Source: Serpens sp964410065 (GTDB lineage: Bacteria > Pseudomonadota > Gammaproteobacteria > Pseudomonadales > Pseudomonadaceae). From it: 64,000 bases of DNA. The stretch is taken from assembly GCA_964410065.1 (NCBI GenBank), contig CAYPFO010000010.1, positions 19,805-83,804 on the forward strand. Reading direction: 5' to 3'. Under the pieces are notes generated by a model. The model saw only the letters and a list, made by a program, of their open reading frames with translations. It did no database searches and was not told where the DNA came from. Below, in pieces: positions 7,895-15,465 of the stretch. The translations under genes and the position numbers were made by a program. The first letter of the stretch is position 1, and every line of letters begins with the position of its first letter.

Positions 7895-8658
7895 TGCACA
7901 GGCTTCCTGCCATTGCCGACTGGCGATATCTGCTGCTGATCGCCCTGCTGTTCTGCCTGGGCGCCACGGGCGTGCAGGCACAAGTCCAGTTCCCGCCGCT
8001 GACTGGCCGGGTGGTCGACCAGGCCGAGCTGCTGGACGCTCCCAGCGAAAGCCAACTGACCCAGCAACTGGCCGCCCATGAACAGGCCACCGGCGAACAG
8101 CTGGTGGTGGTCACCGTGCCCGATCTGCAGGGTCGCAGCATCGAGGAGTTCGGTGTCGAACTGGGCCGCCACTGGGGCATCGGTCAGAAGGACCGGGACA
8201 ACGGCGCGCTGCTGATCATCGCCCGCGACGAGCGCAAGATCCGCATTGAGGTCGGCTATGGCCTGGAGGGCCGACTCACCGATGCGCAGTCGGCGCTCAT
8301 CATCCACAACCTGATTGCCCCGGCCTTTCGCCAGGGCGATTACGCTGGCGGCATCCGTGCCGGTGTCGACGCCATGCTGCAGGTGCTCGGTGGCGAGCCG
8401 CTGGAAGGCTACAGCGCTGCCCAGGGCGGTGGCGAACAGCAGCCCGCCGGGCTGGTGTTCTTGATCATGTTCATCGCGATCATCCTGTTTCTCGGCGGGG
8501 GCGGCGGCGGACGCAAACGTGGGCGAGGACGGGACGTGATTGCCGGCGCGATGCTTGGCAGTTTGCTCGGTCGCGGCGGCGGAGGGTTTGGTGGGGGTGG
8601 TGGATTCGGCGGGGGTGGCGGCGGTTTCGGAGGCGGTGGCGCCTCCGGTGGCTGGTAA
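7894..8658 (+). CDS. TPM-domain membrane protein with glycine-rich tail (YgcG-like)
   Basis: 254 residues. A signal segment (LLLIALLFCLGATGVQAQ) is followed by a periplasmic TPM domain at about 35-165: PPLTGRVVDQAELLDAPSES, GEQLVVVTVPDLQGRSIEEF, then RDNGALLIIARDERKIRIEV and GYGLEGRLTDAQS, all diagnostic. A single membrane span (VFLIMFIAIILFLGG) precedes a tail made largely of Gly with Phe (GFGGGGGFGGGGGGFGGGGA) ending GGW. TPM proteins were first described as thylakoid photosystem II repair phosphatases; the bacterial role is unclear. It overlaps lemA and is followed 12 bases later by a second TPM-like gene. Confidence 0.92.
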   Translation: MHRLPAIADWRYLLLIALLFCLGATGVQAQVQFPPLTGRVVDQAELLDAPSESQLTQQLAAHEQATGEQLVVVTVPDLQGRSIEEFGVELGRHWGIGQKDRDNGALLIIARDERKIRIEVGYGLEGRLTDAQSALIIHNLIAPAFRQGDYAGGIRAGVDAMLQVLGGEPLEGYSAAQGGGEQQPAGLVFLIMFIAIILFLGGGGGGRKRGRGRDVIAGAMLGSLLGRGGGGFGGGGGFGGGGGGFGGGGASGGW

Positions 8659-8670
8659 ACGGAGAGACAC

Positions 8671-9288
8671 ATGAGCCTACTCAGTGAACAGGAACAGCAG
8701 CAGGTCGCTGATGCGATTACCCGTGTCGAGCGCAGTACCGATGCCGAGCTGGTGACCGTGCTGGCGGCCCAGGCGGACGACTACCATTACATTCCGCTGT
8801 TGTGGGCCGGGCTGATTGCCCTGCTGCTGCCCGGCATGCTCAACGTGTTCGGTGACTGGCTCAACGCCCGTCAGCTCTTGTTGAGCCAATGGAGCAGCTT
8901 TCTACTACTGGGCCTGCTGTTCAGGATTCCCGCGCTGCGCCTGCGCCTGATCCCACGGCAGGTGCGTCACTGGCGGGCGGCCAACCTGGCGCGCCGACAG
9001 TTTCTCGAGCAACAGTTGCACCACACCGATGGCGATGTGGGCCTGCTTATTTTCGTCAGCGAAGCCGAGCACTATGTGGAGATTCTCGCCGATCGCGGCA
9101 TCTCCAGCCGCATCGGCAACGAGGTGTGGGAAAGCCTCATCGCGCGCTTTACTCAGCAGGTGCGCCAGGGACAGACCCTGCAGGGTTTTCTTGACTGCAT
9201 CGAGGGCTGCGGTCAGCACCTCAACCTACATCTGCCGGTAACCCATGAGCGCAACCAGTTGGCCAACCGACTGGTGGTTCTGGAGTAG
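8671..9288 (+). CDS. Second TPM-domain membrane protein
   Basis: 205 residues. It starts MSLLSEQEQQQVADAITRVE, then RSTDAELVTVLAAQADDYHY, the beginning of a TPM domain that is interrupted by two membrane spans (YIPLLWAGLIALLLPGMLN and LLLSQWSSFLLLGLLFRI). The domain resumes with DGDVGLLIFVSEAEHYVEIL and ADRGISSRIGNEVWE. The cytoplasmic face is positive (RLRLIPRQVRHWRAANLARR). This split-TPM layout is typical of the third gene in LemA-TPM-TPM operons. A GGAGAGACAC ribosome site precedes the ATG, 12 bases after the previous stop. I infer that the three proteins act together. Confidence 0.88.
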   Translation: MSLLSEQEQQQVADAITRVERSTDAELVTVLAAQADDYHYIPLLWAGLIALLLPGMLNVFGDWLNARQLLLSQWSSFLLLGLLFRIPALRLRLIPRQVRHWRAANLARRQFLEQQLHHTDGDVGLLIFVSEAEHYVEILADRGISSRIGNEVWESLIARFTQQVRQGQTLQGFLDCIEGCGQHLNLHLPVTHERNQLANRLVVLE

Positions 9289-9478
9289 AACAGTGGATTC
9301 AAGGCAGTGAGCAGATGGATTGAGGCGCGAGCGGGACGATTCAGAGCGACCCAGTGGCATTGCGCCGATACCCATCAGAAATGTCACGACAACGCGATGA
9401 GTATCGCTGCGCTCAACGCCATCCTACCTGGCGACGAAAACCTTATGAGCGAGCATCGTTTTTCTACCCACCAAGACC

Positions 9479-10306
9479 TTACTTGGCCTGGTAAATGATC
9501 CCTGGGCTGCACTGAACCATCTGGTAGTGATCCGACAAGCCATTGAGTGCTTCGGAGGCCCCCAGAAACAGGTACCCGCCCGGTTTGAGCGTCCCGTGAA
9601 TACGCAGCAGGATGTCGCGCTTCACCTCGGCGGAGAAGTAGATCAGCACGTTACGGCAAAACACGATGTCGAATTTGCCCAGCACCGCATAGTTGTCCAG
9701 CAGGTTGAGGGCACGGAACTCGATACGGCTGCGCAAGGCTGCCTTGATTGCCCAGCGTCCCGGTGCGACCTGGTCGAAATACCGTTGCTTGCGCTCCGCA
9801 GACAAGCCGCGCGCCATGGCCAGGCTGTCGTACTCGCCGGCCTTGCAGGCCGCCAGCATGGTGCCGGACAGTTCAGTGGCGACAATCTGCGCGCCCATGC
9901 GCAGCTGGCTGGGATAGGTACGTTCGTACTCATCCAGGGTCATCGACAGCGAGTAGGGTTCCTGCCCCGAGGAACAGGCCGCCGACCAGATACGCAGGCG
10001 CTGATGCGGGTTGGCCTTGAGCAGTTCCGGCAAAACGCGATTCTTGAGCACCTCGAACGGATAGCCATCGCGAAACCATAGGGTTTCGTTGGTAGTCATG
10101 GCGTCCACCACCAGTTCACGCAGGCCGCTGCGCGGCTGGCTTTGGATCCGCTGCACCAATTCACCGAGGCTTTTGATGCCTTGCTCTTCCAGGAGCCGAT
10201 TCAATCGGCTGGACACCAGATACTGCTTATTGCTGCCAAGCAGAATCCCACTGGTTTTTTCCAGAAAGTCCCGGAACAGTTCAAAATCCAAATTACCCGA
10301 AGACAC
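9479..10306 (-). CDS. cheR: Chemotaxis protein methyltransferase CheR
   Basis: Uses S-adenosylmethionine to methylate glutamates of chemoreceptors, setting adaptation. 275 residues. The N-terminal helical domain (LDFELFRDFLEKTSGILLGS to about residue 70) binds the receptor. The SAM fold has MTTNETLWFRDGYPFEVLKN, motif I IWSAACSSGQEPYSLSM, and FDIVFCRNVLIYFSAEVKRD with the beta-subdomain PGGYLFLGASEALNGL. No receptor-tail-binding TPR is present. It lies 41 bases downstream of cheV on the same strand; this cheV-cheR pair divergent from flgA is the arrangement I know from P. aeruginosa. Confidence 0.93.
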   Translation of the reverse strand: MSSGNLDFELFRDFLEKTSGILLGSNKQYLVSSRLNRLLEEQGIKSLGELVQRIQSQPRSGLRELVVDAMTTNETLWFRDGYPFEVLKNRVLPELLKANPHQRLRIWSAACSSGQEPYSLSMTLDEYERTYPSQLRMGAQIVATELSGTMLAACKAGEYDSLAMARGLSAERKQRYFDQVAPGRWAIKAALRSRIEFRALNLLDNYAVLGKFDIVFCRNVLIYFSAEVKRDILLRIHGTLKPGGYLFLGASEALNGLSDHYQMVQCSPGIIYQAK

Positions 10307-10347
10307 CTAACCCGCCTTTAATTATGGAGTGCGGAGAACCGTAGCAC

Positions 10348-11277
10348 TCAGTTGCTTTGCGCAGTGATCCGCTCGATGACTCGGGTGGCGAGTTCATCGG
10401 GGCGAAACTTGGCGAGGAAGTCGTCCGCACCCACTTTTTTTACCATCGCCTGGTTGAATACCCCCGACAGGGAGGTGTGCAAGAGTACATGCAGCTTCTG
10501 CATGCGCGGATCCTGGCGAATTTCTGCGGTCAGAGTGTACCCATCCATTTCCGGCATTTCGATATCGGAAATGACCATCAGCAACTCCTGCTCGGGGCTG
10601 CGCCCCTCGTTAAGCATGTTTTGCAGATAATCAAGCCCCTGACGGCCATCACTCAGGGCGGTAACCTCAACGCCGAGACTCTCCAAGCAGCGAATCAGCT
10701 GCTTGCGGGCCACGGATGAATCATCCACCACCAGCACATGCTGAGTCTTGGCGAACTGCTGAACCTGCTCGGAAATGACGTGATCAGAGACCGTTTCTTT
10801 CGTCGGTATGACTTCGGCGAGAATTTTTTCCACGTCGATGATTTCCACCAGCCGATCATCCACATGGGTCACGGCGGTCAGGTAATGATCACGTCCAGTG
10901 CCCTTGGGCGGCAGATGCACCTCATGCCAGTAGAGATTGACGATGCGCTCTACGGAGCGCACCAGGAAGCCCAGCACGCGTGAGTTGTATTCGGTAATGA
11001 TGACGAAACTGTTCTGCCGATCGGTCAGAGCGCGACGGCCGGTAGCCATCGACAGATCGATAATCGGAATGGTCCCGCCACGAATATTCGCCACGCCACA
11101 TACCACGGCGCTCGACTTGGGCATGACATTCAGACGGGGACAGGGCAGTACTTCCTTGACCTTGAAGACATTGATGCCATACAGCTGGCTGCCGTCAAGA
11201 CGAAACAGCAAGAGCTCCAGGCGATTCTGTCCGACCAGCTGAGTCCGCTGGTTTACCGAGTCCATTACACCAGCCAT
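10348..11277 (-). CDS. cheV: Chemotaxis coupling/receiver protein CheV
   Basis: Hybrid adaptor linking receptors to CheA. 309 residues: a CheW-like domain at about 15-150 (ELLLFRLDGSQLYGINVFKV, ANIRGGTIPIIDLSMATGR) and a receiver domain at about 178-305. The receiver has LVVDDSSVARKQL, the phospho-acceptor in VISDIEMPEMDGYTL near residue 235, and the conserved Thr/Lys region LHTSLSGVFNQ and DDFLAKFRP. Its start is 120 bases from the divergent flgA ATG. The same strand and tight spacing to cheR indicate a two-gene operon. Confidence 0.94.
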   Translation of the reverse strand: MAGVMDSVNQRTQLVGQNRLELLLFRLDGSQLYGINVFKVKEVLPCPRLNVMPKSSAVVCGVANIRGGTIPIIDLSMATGRRALTDRQNSFVIITEYNSRVLGFLVRSVERIVNLYWHEVHLPPKGTGRDHYLTAVTHVDDRLVEIIDVEKILAEVIPTKETVSDHVISEQVQQFAKTQHVLVVDDSSVARKQLIRCLESLGVEVTALSDGRQGLDYLQNMLNEGRSPEQELLMVISDIEMPEMDGYTLTAEIRQDPRMQKLHVLLHTSLSGVFNQAMVKKVGADDFLAKFRPDELATRVIERITAQSN

Positions 11278-11370
11278 GCCGGCTCCCTTGAAATGAATAA
11301 GAACATTGTCTTTCAGCTAGGAATGGTGGGGCCGTCGTATTTACCGCACGCATACCCACGCCTCATTGGG

Positions 11371-11386
11371 CGGCACGCACTTTGCT
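11371..11386 (+). promoter_or_regulatory. Sigma-54 (RpoN) promoter for flgA
   Basis: CGGCACGCACTTTGCT matches the RpoN consensus TGGCACG-N4-TTGCW. GG is at 11372-11373 and GC at 11384-11385, exactly 10 bases between. The expected start of transcription, about 12 bases after the GC, is 11396-11398, which is the flgA ATG itself. FleQ-dependent sigma-54 control of flgA is known in P. aeruginosa; here it is inferred. Confidence 0.75.
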
Positions 11387-11397
11387 TCTTCGGAGAC

Positions 11398-12150
11398 ATG
11401 AAGATTGCCCTGTCATTTTTACGACGCTTGCCCAGGCTGGCGCATACCTTGACCTGCCTTGCCGTGCTGTACAGCACCGCGGCGCAGTCCGCACCAACGC
11501 CCCAGACACTACCTGATCAGCTTATCGGCACGGCCCAGGCATTTCTTGAGGCCACTGTCGCCGACTATTTGCAGCGCAGCGCCATTGCCGGGCGCCATGA
11601 AATAGACATGAACCGACTGGACCCGCGGCTGCGCATGCCGTTTTGCGACCAGCCGTTGTACGCCAGCCTGGAAAATCCTCCACAGCCCATCGGTCGGGTC
11701 ACCGTACGCGTCGGCTGCAGCGGCCGTTCGCCCTGGAGCGTTTTTGTTCCGGCCCAGGTGCGCCTGTATCGCGACGTCGTCGCCGTCGCGCGCCCCTTGT
11801 CGCGCTCCAGCACCCTCGGTTTTGGCGATATCCGCCTGGCGGAGCGCGACGTTGGCCAACTCAGCCAAGGCTATCTGACCGAACTGGATCAGGCCCTGGG
11901 TTATAAATTGACGCGCCCCGTCACCGCCGATCAGGTGCTCACGCCCAATCATCTGGAACGAGCCGATGTGATCAGCAAGGGGGATCAAGTCGTCATCAGC
12001 GCCCGCAATACCGGCCTCAATGTGCGCATGCCGGGCGAAGCCCTCGGGGACGGAGCACCGGGCGAGCAGATCCGGGTACGCAACCTAAGCTCTAAACGCA
12101 TCATCAAGGCCAGGATTACTGGACCTGGGCAGGTTGAAGTGGACCTCTAA
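11398..12150 (+). CDS. flgA: Flagellar basal body P-ring formation protein FlgA
   Basis: Periplasmic chaperone needed to assemble the FlgI P-ring. 250 residues from the ATG at 11398. The N terminus has a positive stretch (MKIALSFLRRLPRLAHT) and a signal core ending TAAQSA. The SAF-type domain follows: RMPFCDQPLYASLENP, GRVTVRVGCSGRSPWSVFVP, LGYKLTRPVTADQVLTPNHL, KGDQVVISARNTGLNVRMPG and the end RIIKARITGPGQVEVDL. A GGAGA precedes the ATG but lies inside the predicted sigma-54 promoter. If that promoter is used, the message is leaderless or starts at a non-ATG codon downstream. The frame is also open upstream to 11293 without a convincing start. Confidence 0.9.
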   Translation: MKIALSFLRRLPRLAHTLTCLAVLYSTAAQSAPTPQTLPDQLIGTAQAFLEATVADYLQRSAIAGRHEIDMNRLDPRLRMPFCDQPLYASLENPPQPIGRVTVRVGCSGRSPWSVFVPAQVRLYRDVVAVARPLSRSSTLGFGDIRLAERDVGQLSQGYLTELDQALGYKLTRPVTADQVLTPNHLERADVISKGDQVVISARNTGLNVRMPGEALGDGAPGEQIRVRNLSSKRIIKARITGPGQVEVDL

Positions 12151-12288
12151 CAACCCGTGAAAAACTACCTGCGTTGGCAATACGGCGTTAAAAACGGCCT
12201 CGAAATGCTCATTTACCGCCGTAAACTCCGCTTTCTCGTCCGTTTTTGCCTTGTCTTGCCTGCCTCGCCTACGTTTTCACGGGCTGTT
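12149..12288. repeat. 140-bp element with 16-bp inverted ends between flgA and flgM
   Basis: The left end AACAACCCGTGAAAAA and the right end, read in reverse complement AACAGCCCGTGAAAAC, agree at 14 of 16 positions. The interior holds GGCGTTAAAAACGGCC and has no open frame of note. The left end begins within the flgA stop codon. Size, ends and lack of coding capacity suggest a miniature mobile element or intergenic repeat; it resembles repeats I recall from other Pseudomonas genomes. Confidence 0.7.
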
Positions 12289-12354
12289 AACCGTCAATAG
12301 CGTCATAAAACCGTTAAACTGTGACCCGAAACGCAAAAACGTATCGGTTCGCAC

Positions 12355-12381
12355 TAAAGTTCCTGCCTCCATGGCCGAGAA
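12355..12381 (+). promoter_or_regulatory. FliA (sigma-28) promoter for flgM-flgN
   Basis: TAAAGTTC (12355-12362), an 11-base spacer, then GCCGAGAA (12374-12381) matches the sigma-28 consensus TAAAGTTT-N11-GCCGATAA with two mismatches. It ends 40 bases before the flgM ATG. FliA transcribing its own anti-sigma factor is the standard feedback loop. Confidence 0.8.
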
Positions 12382-12421
12382 TAATGGCATGCGTCCATAC
12401 ACCCGTCCGAGGTAGCGAATC

Positions 12422-12727
12422 ATGGTTATCGACATTCAGCGGTCGAACGGCACCCCCGTCCCGCCCAGTACAAACCGCAGCACTGCGGCGCAGGCGCCGA
12501 TCGACACTGCGGCGGCTCAGCCTGCAGCACCGGTTAAAAGTGGCGAGCCCGTACGCCTCAGTGCCGAGGCTCAACAACTGCAGCAGGTCACCGATCAATT
12601 GCGTAGCCAGCCCAGTGTCGACCACGAGCGCGTGGCACAGATCAAGCAAGCCATCGCCGATGGCAGCTATCAGGTCGACAGCCAGCGCGTGGCCGGCAAG
12701 CTGCTCGGTTTCGAAACCCTGCGCTGA
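12422..12727 (+). CDS. flgM: Anti-sigma-28 factor FlgM
   Basis: Binds FliA and holds late flagellar genes off until FlgM is exported through the finished hook. 101 residues, low complexity and Ala/Pro/Gln-rich at the N terminus, as expected for a natively unfolded protein. It begins MVIDIQRSNGTPVPPSTNRS and carries the FlgM C-terminal motif VDHERVAQIKQAIADGSYQV, DSQRVAGKLLGFE. A FliA promoter lies immediately upstream, and flgN follows after 46 bases. Confidence 0.93.
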   Translation: MVIDIQRSNGTPVPPSTNRSTAAQAPIDTAAAQPAAPVKSGEPVRLSAEAQQLQQVTDQLRSQPSVDHERVAQIKQAIADGSYQVDSQRVAGKLLGFETLR

Positions 12728-12773
12728 TTGACCTCCCGCGAGGGAGCAGGACGCCCGCTCAACAGAGGTTGTT

Positions 12774-13247
12774 ATGCCAGCAGTAAGCCTTTTGCAGCCG
12801 TTCAATGACGATATCGCCAGCGCTGAGCGACTGCTCGCGCTGCTCGACAGCGAATATCAGGCCTTGAGTCGCAGTGAGCTGACGCCACTGGAAGAACTGC
12901 TGGAAGAGAAACAACAGCTGCTCGCCCTGCTCGAGCAGCATCGCCAGCAGCGCAGCGAGCTGTTGCGCGGCCTGCAATTGACACCCGACCGTGATGGCCT
13001 GGAAGCGCTTGCGCAACGCTCGCCGCAAGGCCCGGAGCTGATGGAACGTGCCGATACCCTGAGCGACCTGCTAGAGCGCTGCCAGGAAGCCAACCTGCGC
13101 AATGGCCGACTCATCCAGCACGGCCAGAACAGTGTCGAAGGGTTACTGATGATCGTGCGCGGCAAGAATGACACGGCCGGACTGTATAACCGCCGCGGTC
13201 AGAGCAGCGGCAACATTGCTCGCCAACGCCCCATCAATCACGCCTGA
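12774..13247 (+). CDS. flgN: Flagellar export chaperone FlgN
   Basis: Cytoplasmic chaperone for the hook-filament junction proteins FlgK and FlgL. 157 residues, nearly all helical: FNDDIASAERLLALLDSEYQ, LEELLEEKQQLLALLEQHRQ, and the C-terminal NLRNGRLIQHGQNSVEGLL, the usual FlgN ending. The last stretch (GLYNRRGQSSGNIARQR) also fits the family. It shares the flgM transcript; a GAGGTTGTT stretch precedes the ATG. Confidence 0.9.
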   Translation: MPAVSLLQPFNDDIASAERLLALLDSEYQALSRSELTPLEELLEEKQQLLALLEQHRQQRSELLRGLQLTPDRDGLEALAQRSPQGPELMERADTLSDLLERCQEANLRNGRLIQHGQNSVEGLLMIVRGKNDTAGLYNRRGQSSGNIARQRPINHA

Positions 13248-13319
13248 ATCAATAAACTGATCTGCCTCGATGCGCGTCCGAGGCAGGTCGGTGTCGTACC
13301 GTTCGGAGACTTCGAGACA

Positions 13320-14075
13320 GTGTCAAAATTCCTGGATGATGACAACGCTCCCCAAGGCCCGGTGATACTCAGGGAACCCTTGGAAATCCTCGCCAGCTTG
13401 AAGCTGCTCCAGCAAGGCCTGGATGGTTTGACCATCACCTTCGACGGCCACCCCCAGCATTACCAGAGCCACCTGGTGGATCTTGATCGGGAGCGCGGCT
13501 TGTTGGCGCTCGACGAATTGGTACCCGCCGACGGCGAGACCCGTCTTCTGGCGGGTGAAAGCTTTCACGTCCAGGGGTATCACGAAGGCATACGCATGGC
13601 CTGGCGTACTGAGCGCGCTCAGATTCGCCGCGGCGAACACCAGGGGCATCGCTGCTACTGGATCGAGCTGCCTGAGGAAATGGATTATCACCAGCGCCGT
13701 GACGCCTATCGCGCACCGCTCAAACCCAGCCAGATCCCCACGATCAACCTGGCGGGCAGCCTGCTCTCCCCCTCGCTGGTGGGCAAGCTGCTGGACATCT
13801 CGGCCACTGGTTGCAAGCTGCGTTTTCCCGGCAACGTGCTGAGTGTGCTCGAGCGCGGCGAGGTCTACGAACGGCTGAGCATTGCCCTGCCCGAGGCCAC
13901 TCTGGTGCTGGCCGCCGAACTGCGCCACCTGCACTACGAAGAGCGCCACGAGGCCAGTTTCGCCGGCATGCGCTTTCACGAAATCAGCGGACTGGAACAG
14001 CGGCAAATCGAGCGCTTCGTCTTTCAGGTACAGCGGGAAAGCCGCCGCCTCGAGCGCGAAGGCCCGTTCGAATAA
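13320..14075 (+). CDS. flgZ: Flagellar brake protein, YcgR N-terminal plus PilZ (FlgZ)
   Basis: c-di-GMP-responsive flagellar brake. 251 residues: YcgR-like domain at about 15-115 and PilZ domain at about 120-240. The c-di-GMP motif is visible as QRRDAYRAPL (RxxxR) and DISATGCKLRF (DxSxxG). The start is GTG at 13320; no in-frame ATG lies near, and GGAGACTTCGAGACA precedes it. It follows flgN by 72 bases in the flagellar block, as in P. aeruginosa. In some Pseudomonas FlgZ acts with the MotCD stator; that is family knowledge. Confidence 0.9.
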   Translation: MSKFLDDDNAPQGPVILREPLEILASLKLLQQGLDGLTITFDGHPQHYQSHLVDLDRERGLLALDELVPADGETRLLAGESFHVQGYHEGIRMAWRTERAQIRRGEHQGHRCYWIELPEEMDYHQRRDAYRAPLKPSQIPTINLAGSLLSPSLVGKLLDISATGCKLRFPGNVLSVLERGEVYERLSIALPEATLVLAAELRHLHYEERHEASFAGMRFHEISGLEQRQIERFVFQVQRESRRLEREGPFE

Positions 14076-14088
14076 CCTCGAGCCCGCT

Positions 14089-14112
14089 ACGGAGACGCTG
14101 GCGCGTCTCCGT
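14089..14112. terminator. Hairpin between convergent flgZ and MFS genes
   Basis: ACGGAGACGC / GCGTCTCCGT form a perfect 10-bp stem with loop TGGC, 13 bases after the flgZ stop and before the end of the convergent MFS gene. There is no T tract on either side, so termination by it alone is uncertain. Confidence 0.5.
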
Positions 14113-14144
14113 CACATCGCCGTGCTCTAGCACCCGCCACACGG

Positions 14145-15404
14145 TTAATCCTGCATCTGTTCCTGTACCACGTGTTCGTCGACACGCGGGTCCAGGGCCG
14201 CCTGCAAGGGCGAGCCCGCCATGCTGTCCAGTACCGGGATGTGATGCAGCGGCGCATCTTCGACCTGGTGCAGGTTGGTGACCCGATGCGGACGAATGCT
14301 CAGTGCCAGCAGCAGCCCACAGCCACTGATAAAGGCATACAGCAGGTTCGCCCCCAATGAGCGCATCAACACCCCCGCCAGCAACGGCCCGATCGCCGCA
14401 CCCACGCCGAAGGTCATCAGCAGCATCGCCGTCAGTGACACCCGTCGCTCGGCTTCCACGTGGTCATTGGAAAACGCCACCGCCAACGGGTACAGACTGA
14501 ACATCAGCAGACTGGCCAGGCAGCCGATGGGCAGCAGCAGCCAGAGCGCTCCCTCTTGCAGCAGCGCCAACGGAAGGCTGGCCAGGCTTAGCAGCAGCGC
14601 GCAGACCCGAATCAACTGCGGCCGGTCGTAGCGGTCGGACAGCCAACCCAGCGGCCATTGCCCGACCAGTCCTGCCAGGATGCAGCTGCCCATGAACAGG
14701 CCGACCTCGGCCGTCCCCAGCCCCATCCGACTGGCATACAGCGGCGCCAGACCATAAAAGGCACCAACCACCAGCCCCGCAATGACCACGGTGACCAGCG
14801 ACTGCGGCACCCGGCGCATGAAGAAACGCGGCTCCATCGGCGCCGGGTGCAAAGGCGCCGGGTGGATGCGGTCGGTCAGCGTGACGGGCGTCAGGCACAA
14901 CGCAAAGCACAGCGCCACCAGCATGAGCAGCTCGAGCCCCAGGGAAGGATACGCCACCAAAACCAGCTGCCCCAACACCAGCCCGCCGTAAGAGGCCGCC
15001 ATGTAACCGGCGAATACCCGACCGCGCTGATGGTCTTCAGCCTGCTCGTTGAGCCAGCTTTCCACCACCATGTACAGGCACATCATGCCCAGGCCGACCA
15101 GCATGCGCAGCACCAGCCACATGGGCAGCCATTCGATCAGACCATGGCCCAGCACCGCCGCGGTAACCGCACCGGCACTCGCCGCATAGGTGCGGATGTG
15201 CCCGACCCGGGCAATCAGGTGATGGCCAATCTTGCCGCCCATCACCAGGCCCAGGTAGTAGGCCGCCATCAGCGCCCCCACCCATACACCGTCCATTACC
15301 TCGGCCACTCGCAGGGCCAGGTAGGTGCTCAACAGACCGGAACCCAGCAGCATCAGCAGGGTGGCGGTATACAACGCAGGAAATGATTTCAGGGCGCGAA
15401 ACAT
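14145..15404 (-). CDS. Major facilitator superfamily carrier (YcaD-like)
   Basis: Twelve-span inner-membrane carrier, 419 residues from the ATG at 15404 (MFRALKSFPALYTATLLMLL). Five more residues are possible if a TTG at 15419 is used, but the GGGAGG before it is too close. Recognisable pieces: GLVMGGKIGHHLIARVGHI in loop 2-3, LRMLVGLGMMCLYMVVESWL and NEQAEDHQRGRVFAGYMAAS, the YcaD/YfkF-type middle, and WLSDRYDRPQLIR in loop 8-9. The hydrophilic C-terminal tail is about 50 residues. Substrate unknown. It is convergent with flgZ and downstream of a glutamine-synthetase-like gene, so an amine or amino-acid substrate is conceivable but unproven. Confidence 0.85.
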   Translation of the reverse strand: MFRALKSFPALYTATLLMLLGSGLLSTYLALRVAEVMDGVWVGALMAAYYLGLVMGGKIGHHLIARVGHIRTYAASAGAVTAAVLGHGLIEWLPMWLVLRMLVGLGMMCLYMVVESWLNEQAEDHQRGRVFAGYMAASYGGLVLGQLVLVAYPSLGLELLMLVALCFALCLTPVTLTDRIHPAPLHPAPMEPRFFMRRVPQSLVTVVIAGLVVGAFYGLAPLYASRMGLGTAEVGLFMGSCILAGLVGQWPLGWLSDRYDRPQLIRVCALLLSLASLPLALLQEGALWLLLPIGCLASLLMFSLYPLAVAFSNDHVEAERRVSLTAMLLMTFGVGAAIGPLLAGVLMRSLGANLLYAFISGCGLLLALSIRPHRVTNLHQVEDAPLHHIPVLDSMAGSPLQAALDPRVDEHVVQEQMQD

Positions 15405-15465
15405 AGTTGGTTCAGACAAGCCTCCCTATAAAAAACGGCCCCCGGTACGGGAGCCGCAGCGTCCA

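Noticed and set aside
9289..9478. 63-codon plus-strand frame at 9307-9498
   Set aside because: No ribosome site, no family, and it runs into the end of cheR on the other strand.
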